Below, piece after piece: positions 6,865 to 12,448 of a stretch of DNA of 15,010 nucleotides. The position numbers were made by a program, and so were the translations under genes. How positions within the stretch are numbered: position 1 is the stretch's first letter; every line of letters begins with the position of its first letter. Location of the stretch: assembly GCA_035642095.1 (NCBI GenBank), contig DASQTB010000043.1:1-15010 (forward strand), written 5' to 3'. The DNA comes from DASQTB01 sp035642095 (GTDB lineage: Bacteria > Actinomycetota > UBA4738 > CALAEC01). Below the pieces are notes generated by a model. It searched no databases. It was not told the DNA's origin and was given only the letters and a program-made list of their open reading frames with translations.

Positions 6865-7905
6865 ATGCGGAGGACGGTGCACACGTTGGCCGCGGCGGTG
6901 GCGATCCTGGCGGTGCCGGCGCCGGCCCTGGCCTGCGGCGGCCTGATCGCCCCGAACGGGGCCGTCGGCCTGGTGAAGACGTCCACGATGGCCGGCTACG
7001 TGGATGGGGTGGAGCATTACGTGACCCAGTTCGAGTTCGCCGGCGCGGAGGGGGAATTCGGGTCGATCGTGCCCCTGCCCGATGTCCCCACCAGGGTGGT
7101 TCGGGGCGGCGAGTGGACGCTGGAGCGCCTCGCCATCGAGGTCCAGCCTCAGGTCGCGGCCGGCGCGCTGATCGCCCTCGAGGCGGCGGCCCCCCAGCGC
7201 AGCGTCGAGGTGCTGGAGGAGAAGCGGATCGGAGCCCTCGATATCACGATCCTTCGAGGCGGCGGCCGGGCCGTCGGACGATGGGCGGAGGACAACGGCT
7301 TCTCGTTGACACCCGACGCCCCCGAGGTGCTGGACTTCTACGCCCGGCGGAGCCCCGTGTTCATGGCGGCCAGGTTCGACGCCACCGAGGCCGCGCGCCG
7401 CGACCTGGAGACAGGAGAAGGCACGTCGATCCATCTGGCCATCCCCACCGACGACCCCTGGGTCCCCCTCAGGATCCTGGCCCTGGGCCAGTCCGGCGAC
7501 GCCGTGGTCCGGGCCGACGTCTTCCTCCTCACGGAGCGACGGCCCTCGATGCTTCCCGGCCCAGTCGGCTCGGGGGCCGGCGCCGAGCGGGACGGCCTGC
7601 TCCTGCTTCGCGACCAGCCGGCCTCCCCTTTCCTCCTGCGAGACCTGAACGCCGATCGAGGGATGGGGTGGCTGCCGGACGCGGGGATCTGGCTCTCCTA
7701 CCTCCGGGTTCGCGAGGAAGCGGGAGACCTGACCTATGACCTGGCCCTCGACGTGGCGGGGGGCGAGCCGGCGGTCATCGACGCCGGCCTGGTGCTCCCT
7801 CCGCCCAGCCGGGCGGTTCCCTCACCGTGGGTCGCGGTCGCCCTCCTCGCCGGGCTGGCAGCGATCGCCCTCCTGACCGTCCGGGCGAACCGGCGGACGG
7901 CGTGA
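6865..7905 (+). CDS. DUF2330 family exported membrane protein
   Basis: A 346-aa protein with a signal peptide (residues 1-23, ending PALA) followed directly by Cys24 in CGGLIAPNG, the signature start of the DUF2330 family. The Cys sits after A-L-A, a poor lipobox, so ordinary signal-peptidase cleavage is more likely than lipidation. The large extracytoplasmic domain carries EFGSIVPLPDVP and many acidic residues. A single C-terminal helix (about 320-338) followed by RANRRTA anchors it with a short cytoplasmic tail. The family has no established biochemical function that I know of. The stop overlaps by one base the ATG of a cupredoxin lipoprotein (TGATG), so the two are cotranscribed and translationally coupled. 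A joint role outside the membrane, perhaps in copper handling or electron transfer, is inference. Confidence 0.83.
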   Translation: MRRTVHTLAAAVAILAVPAPALACGGLIAPNGAVGLVKTSTMAGYVDGVEHYVTQFEFAGAEGEFGSIVPLPDVPTRVVRGGEWTLERLAIEVQPQVAAGALIALEAAAPQRSVEVLEEKRIGALDITILRGGGRAVGRWAEDNGFSLTPDAPEVLDFYARRSPVFMAARFDATEAARRDLETGEGTSIHLAIPTDDPWVPLRILALGQSGDAVVRADVFLLTERRPSMLPGPVGSGAGAERDGLLLLRDQPASPFLLRDLNADRGMGWLPDAGIWLSYLRVREEAGDLTYDLALDVAGGEPAVIDAGLVLPPPSRAVPSPWVAVALLAGLAAIALLTVRANRRTA

Positions 7906-8303
7906 TGGGCGGGGCCGGTCGGGCGACGCTCCTGGCGGTCGTCCTCGGGGCGGCCGCCGGGGGCTGCGGCCCGGCCGGTCCCCGGACGGTCGAGCTGACC
8001 GTCCGTCACTCCACGTTCGAGCCGGCCGCGGTCGAAGCCGAGCCAGGCGAGACGATCCGGTTCGTGGTTCGCAACCGCGACCCGATCGACCACGAGCTGA
8101 TCGTCGGCCCGATGCCGGTCCAGCGGCGGCATCAGGTCGGCCGGGATGCCCACCACCACGGGTCGGTCCCGGGGGAGATCTCGGTCCCCCGGGGCACGAC
8201 CGGCGTCACCACCTACACCGTGGGAGCGGGCCCGGTCCCCTTCGGCTGCCACCTCCCGGGGCACTGGGCCTACGGGATGCGCGGCGTCGTCCGGGTGGGG
8301 TGA
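7905..8303 (+). CDS. Lipoprotein cupredoxin (type 1 blue copper protein)
   Basis: A 132-aa small copper protein. The N-terminus is a hydrophobic signal ending A-G-G-C (Cys21), a plausible lipobox, so it is probably anchored on the outer face of the membrane. The plastocyanin-like domain has a beta-rich start (TFEPAAVEAEPGETIRF), His63 in IDHEL, and the C-terminal ligand loop FGCHLPGHWAYGM supplying Cys115, His120 and Met125. That completes the His-Cys-His-Met set of a type 1 site. The C-x4-H-x4-M spacing is usual for this class. A His-rich loop (RRHQVGRDAHHHG, about residues 76-88) lies between the first ligand and the rest. It likely shuttles single electrons; its partner is unknown. The one-base overlap with the upstream DUF2330 gene and absence of a separate ribosome site indicate coupled translation. 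Confidence 0.88.
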   Translation: MGGAGRATLLAVVLGAAAGGCGPAGPRTVELTVRHSTFEPAAVEAEPGETIRFVVRNRDPIDHELIVGPMPVQRRHQVGRDAHHHGSVPGEISVPRGTTGVTTYTVGAGPVPFGCHLPGHWAYGMRGVVRVG

Positions 8304-8310
8304 GGTCGCG

Positions 8311-8316
8311 TACAAT
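8311..8316 (+). promoter_or_regulatory. Candidate -10 box (TACAAT) of the tRNA-Pro gene
   Basis: TACAAT lies 25 bases before the mature tRNA 5' end, giving a precursor leader of about 18 nt. It is identical to the box before the phosphoesterase gene. No good -35 was found at 16-18 bp. Confidence 0.45.
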
Positions 8317-8323
8317 CGGTGAA

Positions 8324-8340
8324 CGCGCCGTTCGGGCGCG
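8324..8340 (+). other. Hairpin in the 5' leader of pre-tRNA-Pro
   Basis: CGCGCC, a five-base loop GTTCG, then GGCGCG make a perfect 6-bp stem ending one base before the tRNA acceptor stem at 8342. An alternative 4-bp pairing (GAAC 8321-8324 with GTTC 8330-8333) overlaps it. It would sit next to the RNase P cleavage site. It could also be chance in GC-rich DNA. Confidence 0.4.
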
Positions 8341-8341
8341 A

Positions 8342-8415
8342 CGGGACGTGGCGCAGCTTGGTAGCGCGCAGCGTTCGGGACGCTGAGGTCGCGGGTTCAA
8401 ATCCCGCCGTCCCGA
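8342..8415 (+). tRNA. tRNA-Pro, anticodon CGG (reads CCG)
   Basis: A full cloverleaf can be folded by eye. The acceptor stem CGGGACG (8342-8348) pairs with CGTCCCG (8408-8414). The D-stem is GCGC with GCGC around AGCTTGGTA. The anticodon stem CAGCG (8369-8373) pairs with CGCTG (8381-8385) around loop TTCGGGA, giving anticodon CGG. A five-base variable loop is followed by T-stem GCGGG/CCCGC and loop TTCAAAT. The discriminator is A8415. The next bases are CCG, so the 3' CCA is not fully encoded and would be added by tRNA nucleotidyltransferase. It stands alone, not in a tRNA cluster. Confidence 0.96.
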
Positions 8416-8417
8416 CC

Positions 8418-8446
8418 GGGATCCGGCTCCTGATGAGCCGGATCCC
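8418..8446 (+). terminator. Perfect 12-bp hairpin after tRNA-Pro, probable terminator
   Basis: GGGATCCGGCTC, loop CTGAT, then GAGCCGGATCCC form an uninterrupted 12-bp stem starting three bases past the tRNA discriminator. No U-tract follows (TCTCATCTGC), so it is either a U-less terminator of the kind proposed for actinobacteria, a 3' processing/stability element, or both. It separates the tRNA from the stress-protein unit. Confidence 0.7.
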
Positions 8447-8459
8447 TCTCATCTGCGAT

Positions 8460-8465
8460 TACACT
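8460..8465 (+). promoter_or_regulatory. Candidate -10 box (TACACT) for a leaderless transcript into the stress-protein gene
   Basis: TACACT is followed by eight bases and GTG at 8474, the same geometry as the phosphoesterase box. It lies 14 bp beyond the tRNA terminator hairpin, where a new promoter is needed. No -35 is apparent. Confidence 0.4.
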
Positions 8466-8473
8466 CCGAGGCC

Positions 8474-8581
8474 GTGCCCCTCCCCGAGGCCCCCATCGAC
8501 GCTCGGGCCCGCTTCGGTCACAAGGGGTGTTCCGTCCGCGGGCCCTCGCGCCGGATCGCTACCACCCCACGAAAGCGGTGA
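8474..8581 (+). CDS. Candidate 35-codon leaderless small ORF coupled to the stress-protein gene
   Basis: A GTG-initiated frame of 35 codons lies between the tRNA terminator and the universal stress protein. The product would be short and basic, beginning MPLPEAPIDARARFGHKG and ending in TTPRKR, with one Cys. I recognise no family. The evidence for translation is positional: a TACACT box eight bases upstream would place the 5' mRNA end at or near the GTG, and its TGA overlaps the stress-protein GTG as GTGA. It may be a coupling or regulatory leader and not a functional protein. Alternatively the region is untranslated leader, or the stress protein begins further upstream at GTG 8527. Confidence 0.35.
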   Translation: MPLPEAPIDARARFGHKGCSVRGPSRRIATTPRKR

Positions 8582-9267
8582 CCTATCGGCGGATCGTCGT
8601 GGGCACCGATGGCTCCGACGCCGCCGACCGCGCCGTGGGCCATGCGGCCTGGCTGAGTCACCGCCTCGGCGCCGATCTCCTCGTCTCGCACGCGTACGGC
8701 GGTGGCCACGACCCCGCCGAGGGCCGTCGCCTGGGAGCCAGCGTGCTTCGGGACGCCTGCGCACGGATCGGGGAGGCACCGGTTCCCACTTCTCACCTTC
8801 GGCGGGGGGACGCCGCCGAGGTGCTCGTGTCGGTGGCCCGTGAGGAGAACGCTGATCTCATCGTCGTGGGGAACCGCGGACTGGGCAACCGCCGCGTGCT
8901 GATGGGAACGGTCCCGGCCAGGGTAGCGGGGACGACGCCGTGCGACGTGCTGGTGGCCCACACCAGCGATCCCCGGGAGCCGGGCGTGGCCCGGGTGGTG
9001 ATCGGCTCCGACGGCTCGGCCACGGCTCAGCGGGCCGAGGCCGTGGCCGTCGCCCTGGCCGATGCCCTCGGTGCCGAGCGCGAGACGGTTCGGGTGACGG
9101 GCGAGGAGGCGGCCGGCGGACTGGTGCGGCTGGCCGAGGCGCGAGCAGCCGACGTGATCGCGGTGGGAAACAAGGGACTGGTCGGAGCCCGCCGCTTCCT
9201 AACCAGCGTGCCGAGCCGGGTGGCCCGGCAAGCGGGTTGTCACGTCCTCCTGGTCAAGACGACCTAG
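8578..9267 (+). CDS. Universal stress protein with two tandem UspA domains
   Basis: A 229-aa cytosolic protein of two UspA folds. Domain 1 (about residues 1-130) starts VTYRRIVVGTDGS and ends with GNRGLGNRRVLMGTVP, a version of the ATP-binding loop G-2x-G-9x-G-S/T. Domain 2 (about 135-229) has VVIGSDGS and GNKGLVGARRFLTSVP but is only about 95 residues, so the middle of the fold is shortened. By my count both loops carry eight, not nine, residues before the last Gly/Ser segment, and domain 2 has Thr where Gly is usual. Tandem Usps in actinobacteria bind ATP and are induced by hypoxia or other stress; whether this one binds ATP is open. GTG 8578 fits the domain boundary and overlaps the stop of an upstream 35-codon frame. 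The 3' end overlaps the convergent VOC gene by 14 bp. Confidence 0.9.
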   Translation: MTYRRIVVGTDGSDAADRAVGHAAWLSHRLGADLLVSHAYGGGHDPAEGRRLGASVLRDACARIGEAPVPTSHLRRGDAAEVLVSVAREENADLIVVGNRGLGNRRVLMGTVPARVAGTTPCDVLVAHTSDPREPGVARVVIGSDGSATAQRAEAVAVALADALGAERETVRVTGEEAAGGLVRLAEARAADVIAVGNKGLVGARRFLTSVPSRVARQAGCHVLLVKTT

Positions 9268-9628
9268 GGATCTCCCGGGCCAGTTCGACCACGTGCCCGT
9301 CCGGGTCCTCGATGTGCACGGTCCGATGGCCCCACGGCCGATCGAGCGGGCCCGACAGGATCCGGACTCCGGCGGACCGGAGACGATCGGCCTCCGCATC
9401 GACGTCCTCCACCAGGAACAGGAGCTCCGCCCCGGATCCCTCGCTCGACCGACCGAGCAGGTCCGGGGCGGCCTCCCGCAGGTAGAACCCCAGCCGACAG
9501 TTCTCCAGGACCAGCTCGGCATAGGTTTCGCTTCGGCGCGCCCCGACCACCCCGAGCAGCAGTCGGTAGAAGGACAGTGAACGTTCGAGGTCGTCGACGT
9601 AGAGGATCACGTAGTCCAGCGAGGCCAC
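9254..9628 (-). CDS. VOC superfamily (glyoxalase/bleomycin-resistance fold) protein
   Basis: A 124-aa protein with the paired beta-alpha-beta-beta-beta modules of the vicinal oxygen chelate fold. Module 1 runs from LDYVILYVDDLERSLSFY, where the first metal-ligand His of glyoxalase I is replaced (D-Y-V), to CRLGFYLR. Module 2 contains ELLFLVEDVDAEADRL and closes with RTVHIEDPDGHVVELARE, which holds a candidate His and the terminal Glu. The likely activity (binding a small molecule, isomerase, dioxygenase or drug sequestration) cannot be decided. A GTG at 9628 gives a product starting MASLDYV with the expected strand right at the N-terminus; TACGGT six bases upstream and no Shine-Dalgarno suggest a leaderless mRNA. 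Confidence 0.85.
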   Translation of the reverse strand: MASLDYVILYVDDLERSLSFYRLLLGVVGARRSETYAELVLENCRLGFYLREAAPDLLGRSSEGSGAELLFLVEDVDAEADRLRSAGVRILSGPLDRPWGHRTVHIEDPDGHVVELAREIPRSS

Positions 9629-9634
9629 ACCGGA

Positions 9635-9640
9635 ACCGTA
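9635..9640 (-). promoter_or_regulatory. Candidate -10 box (TACGGT) of the VOC gene
   Basis: On minus, TACGGT is followed by six bases and GTG 9628. It lies in the 47-bp spacer between divergent genes. TAnnnT with 6-10 nt to a start codon is the repeated layout in this window. Two of the consensus -10 bases are missing, so it is weak alone. Confidence 0.3.
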
Positions 9641-9662
9641 CGGGACCGCCGGGAGGAACGGC

Positions 9663-9668
9663 TACCCT
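9663..9668 (+). promoter_or_regulatory. Candidate -10 box (TACCCT) of the EamA transporter gene
   Basis: TACCCT is followed by seven bases and GTG 9676, consistent with a leaderless transcript. A GGAGG at 9652-9656 is about 19 bases from the GTG, too far to act as its ribosome site. No -35 was identified. Confidence 0.35.
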
Positions 9669-9675
9669 GAGGCCC

Positions 9676-10623
9676 GTGGCCCGACGAGTGATGTCGACCG
9701 CTCCCGGGACTCGGCCGGAGGCTTTCGGGATCGCGGAGTGGGGGCTCCTGGCCTCGGTGGCGCTGATGTGGGGCTCCTCGTTCCTGTGGATCGCCATCGG
9801 CCTGGAGGCCTTCCGGCCGGCGTTGATCACGCTCGTTCGGATCGCGCTGGGAGCGGCGGCCCTCTTCCTGGTCCGGCGGAGCCGGACACCGGTGGCCCGG
9901 GAGGACTGGCCCCGGATCGTCCTCCTGGCCCTGGTGTGGACGGCGATCCCCCTCCTCCTGTTCCCGATCGCCCAGGACCTCGGGGTCTCCTCCTCGGCCG
10001 CCGGCATGATCAACGGCGCCGTTCCGCTGTTCGCAGCGGTCTTCGCCACCATCCTCCTTCGTCGCCCGCCCGGAGCCGTGCAGATCGTCGGGCTGCTGGT
10101 CGGGTTCGCCGGGGTCGGACTGATCAGCGTGGCGTCGGCCACCGGCGCCTCCGGCAGCGCCGTGGGAACCGTCCTGGCCCTGGCCGCCACGGTCCTGTAC
10201 GGCATCGCCGCCAACATCGCCGTCCCGCTTCAGCAGCGGTACGGCGCGATCCCGGTCATCTTCCGTTCACTCCTGGTGGCCCTGATCGTCGTCCTCCCCT
10301 TCGGCGTGGCGGCCATACCCGGTTCCCGGTGGGCGTGGCCGGGCGCCCTGGCCATGATCGTGCTGGGCATCTTCGGCACCGGGCTGGCCTACATCGCCAG
10401 CTCGACGCTCCTCGGCCGGGCCGGATCGACTCGAGGCGCCGTGCAGATCTACTTCATCCCCGTGGTGGCCCTGGCCCTCGGGGTGACGTTCCGCGGCGAG
10501 ACCGTGGGACCGCTGGCACTCGTGGGGATCGGCCTGGTCTTGATCGGGGCCTGGCTGACCAGTCGGCGCGAGCGACGCGTTGACGCTTCGGCGCCGGGTC
10601 CGGTACAACGTCCCGAACCGTGA
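9676..10623 (+). CDS. EamA/DMT-family transporter (ten-helix, two EamA repeats)
   Basis: A 315-aa inner-membrane protein with about ten hydrophobic helices in two EamA repeats. Repeat 1 begins EWGLLASVALMWGSSFLWI and includes RIALGAAALFL, SAAGMINGAVPLFAAVFA and VGLLVGFAGVGLI. Repeat 2 begins GTVLALAATVLYGIAANIAV and includes GTGLAYIASSTLLG and IYFIPVVALALGV, then VGIGLVLIGAWL. The R-rich C-terminus (TSRRERR) would face the cytosol. DMT exporters of this type move amino acids or other metabolites out of the cell; the substrate is unknown. GTG 9676 was chosen because TACCCT precedes it by seven bases; ATG 9691 is the alternative, five codons in. The stop overlaps the next gene's start (GTGA), suggesting a shared transcript, although that gene also has a promoter-like element. 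Confidence 0.9.
   Translation: MARRVMSTAPGTRPEAFGIAEWGLLASVALMWGSSFLWIAIGLEAFRPALITLVRIALGAAALFLVRRSRTPVAREDWPRIVLLALVWTAIPLLLFPIAQDLGVSSSAAGMINGAVPLFAAVFATILLRRPPGAVQIVGLLVGFAGVGLISVASATGASGSAVGTVLALAATVLYGIAANIAVPLQQRYGAIPVIFRSLLVALIVVLPFGVAAIPGSRWAWPGALAMIVLGIFGTGLAYIASSTLLGRAGSTRGAVQIYFIPVVALALGVTFRGETVGPLALVGIGLVLIGAWLTSRRERRVDASAPGPVQRPEP
10580..10609 (+). promoter_or_regulatory. Candidate promoter for the RTX-repeat gene, inside the transporter's 3' end
   Basis: TTGACG at 10580-10585 (five of six -35 consensus bases), an 18-bp spacer, then TACAAC at 10604-10609, followed by ten bases and GTG 10620. It is the only site in the window where I see both boxes. The last -10 base, normally T, is C. 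Confidence 0.42.
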
Positions 10624-11384
10624 GCAGAGCCCTCCTCTTGCCGATCCTGGTCGCCCTCGTCTTGGTGCCGTCGAACGCCCGGGCTGCCCTGGAGTGCCTG
10701 GGGGTGGCGCCCACCATCCGGGGCACGAAGGGAGCCGACGTCCTCATGGGGACCGAGGGGGATGACGTCATCGTGGCCCGGGAGGGCAGCGATCGGGTGA
10801 ACGCCCTGGGAGGAAACGACGTGGTCTGCGGCGATGCCGGCAAGGACGTGTTGGACGGCGGATCGGGAGACGACACGCTCGGCGGTGGGACGCAGGCCGA
10901 TACCTTCGTGTGCAACGTGGGCAACGATTGGGTCTCCTACGCCGAACGCACCGGTCCGGTGATCGCGGAGATCGATCGGGACACCGGCGACGATGGCGAC
11001 CCCACGATGAGGGGCGGCCGGGGCGAGGGCGACACGATCAAGATCTCGTGCGAGAACGTGATCGGCGGACGGGGAACCGACTCCATGGTCGGCACCGACG
11101 GCCCTAACGCCTTTCGCGGCGGCGCCGGCCTGGACACGTTCGACGGGCGCGGTGGGGCCGACGTGGCGAACGGCGGCGGAGGCCAGGACTTCCTCCGGGG
11201 CGAGGGCGGAAACGATCGGCTCTTGGGGGCCGGGGGGAAGGACGACACCCTCCTCGGAGGTCCCGGCCGGGACCTCCTGATCGGGGGAGGGGGGATCCGG
11301 GATCAGGCCGACGGCCAGGGTGGCACCGATGCCTGCGACGCGGAGACCGAGGAGTCCTGCGAGCAGGACCCGCCTCAGGCCTGA
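10620..11384 (+). CDS. Small secreted protein with RTX-type (GGxGxD) calcium-binding repeats
   Basis: A 254-aa protein. A signal peptide (residues 1-22, ending NARA) precedes a repeat-rich mature domain with blocks such as GGNDVVCGDAGKDVLDGG, GGSGDDTLGGG, GGRGTDSMVG, GGAGLDTFDGRGGADV, GGGGQDF and GEGGNDRLLGAGGKDD. These match the Gly-Asp nonapeptides of RTX proteins, which fold as a parallel beta-roll around Ca2+. Apart from the repeats there is no catalytic or pore-forming domain. Six Cys residues (ECLG, VCGD, VCNV, SCEN, ACDA, SCEQ) could give three disulfides after export. A role as a structural or calcium-sensing cell-surface protein is inference. GTG 10620 overlaps the transporter stop. 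The end overlaps asd convergently by 10 bp. Confidence 0.85.
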   Translation: MSRALLLPILVALVLVPSNARAALECLGVAPTIRGTKGADVLMGTEGDDVIVAREGSDRVNALGGNDVVCGDAGKDVLDGGSGDDTLGGGTQADTFVCNVGNDWVSYAERTGPVIAEIDRDTGDDGDPTMRGGRGEGDTIKISCENVIGGRGTDSMVGTDGPNAFRGGAGLDTFDGRGGADVANGGGGQDFLRGEGGNDRLLGAGGKDDTLLGGPGRDLLIGGGGIRDQADGQGGTDACDAETEESCEQDPPQA

Positions 11385-12412
11385 GGACCGAGCGGCCTCA
11401 CCAGCGCTTCCGCGATCTGCACCGCGTTGAGGGCGGCGCCCTTCCGGAGGTTGTCGCCCACCGCGAACAGCTGGAGGGCATCGAGCCGGTCACCGGCTCG
11501 CCGGACCCGTCCCACCAGGACCTCATCGCCGCCGGCGGCATCGAGGGGTGTGGGGAAGAGGTCGGAGCTCGGGTCGTCCATCACCGCCACGCCCGGGAAG
11601 TCGGCCATGGCCAATCGGGCCTCCCCCGGTGAGATCTGCCGTTCGAACTCCGCCAGGAGAGAGACGGAGTGGCCCACCACGACCGGGACCCGGACGACCG
11701 TGGCGGCCACGTCCAGGTTGGCCAGGCCGAGGATCTTCCGGCTCTCATCGACCAGCTTCCGCTCCTCGGAGGTCATGCCGTCCCCCTCGAAGGTCCCGCC
11801 TCGAGGGATGACGTTGTAGGCGATGGTTCGACCGAACATGTCGCCGGAGGGAAGGGCCTCCCGGTCCGGGCGGGTCAGCTCCTCTTCCTCGCCCCGGAGC
11901 TTCTCCACCTGCTCGAGGAGCTCCCGCACGCCTCGCTGCCCCGCTCCGGAGACCGACTGATAGGACGAGATCACCATTCGACGGAGGCCGGCCGCCCGGT
12001 GGAGCGGTGCCACGGCCATCAGGGCGGTGATCGCCGTGCAGTTCGGAACGGACACGATCCCCCGGTGGGAGGCCAGCGCCTGAGGGTTGATCTCCGGTAC
12101 GACCAGGGGCACGTCCGCTTCCATCCGGAAGGCGGAGGAGTTGTCGACCACGATCGCCCCGGCGGAGACGGCCCGGGGAGCCCACTCCTTCGAGGTGGAG
12201 GCTCCCGCCGAGAACAGCGCCACCTCGACGCCCTCGAAGGCCTCGTCCGACACCGGGCGGACCGTCACCTCGCCGCGGAAGGGGATACGGACGCCGTCGG
12301 AGCGAGGCGACGCCAGGGCCATGACCTCGTCGGCGGGAGACGACCGCTGCTCCAAGATCCGAAGCATCTCCCTGCCGACCACGCCCGTCGCTCCCACCAC
12401 CGCCAGCTTCAT
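11375..12412 (-). CDS. asd: Aspartate-semialdehyde dehydrogenase
   Basis: A 345-aa cytosolic enzyme that reduces aspartyl phosphate to aspartate semialdehyde with NADPH, step 2 of the route to lysine, diaminopimelate, threonine and methionine. The Rossmann motif is GATGVVGREM (about residues 8-17). The acyl-enzyme Cys125 lies in VPNCTAIT, with SSYQSVSGAG after it. The catalytic acid/base His248 is in VVVGHSVSL. Length and motifs fit the family throughout. ATG 12412 gives the usual start MKLAVVGATG; the ATG at 12421 lies within a TAGGAT box placed seven bases ahead and so is less likely. It is downstream of lysC, as in many actinobacteria, but separated from it by a zinc-ribbon membrane protein gene. 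Confidence 0.95.
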   Translation of the reverse strand: MKLAVVGATGVVGREMLRILEQRSSPADEVMALASPRSDGVRIPFRGEVTVRPVSDEAFEGVEVALFSAGASTSKEWAPRAVSAGAIVVDNSSAFRMEADVPLVVPEINPQALASHRGIVSVPNCTAITALMAVAPLHRAAGLRRMVISSYQSVSGAGQRGVRELLEQVEKLRGEEEELTRPDREALPSGDMFGRTIAYNVIPRGGTFEGDGMTSEERKLVDESRKILGLANLDVAATVVRVPVVVGHSVSLLAEFERQISPGEARLAMADFPGVAVMDDPSSDLFPTPLDAAGGDEVLVGRVRRAGDRLDALQLFAVGDNLRKGAALNAVQIAEALVRPLGPQA

Positions 12413-12419
12413 GTGACCC

Positions 12420-12425
12420 ATCCTA
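12420..12425 (-). promoter_or_regulatory. Candidate -10 box (TAGGAT) for leaderless asd mRNA
   Basis: On minus, TAGGAT is followed by seven bases and ATG 12412, in the 36-bp gap after the zinc-ribbon gene. It is identical to the minus-strand box before the GT4 gene. asd may thus be transcribed both from the operon and on its own. It also decides the start between two in-frame ATGs. Confidence 0.42.
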
Positions 12426-12448
12426 GCGGCCGGGTGGCGGTCGACCCG

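Noticed and set aside
5487..6986. Minus-strand open frame continuing upstream of the GT4 gene for 500 codons
   Set aside because: It is antisense to the clearly coding GT78-like gene and shows no family features; the GT4 homology starts at the ATG 5486.
8342..8446. tRNA-Pro as an integration (attachment) site
   Set aside because: No integrase, no repeated 3' tRNA fragment and no foreign-looking genes nearby; neighbours have the same base composition.
10620..11384. RTX protein as a hemolysin or toxin
   Set aside because: Only repeats and a signal peptide are present; no pore-forming, protease or lipase domain and no type I secretion genes nearby.
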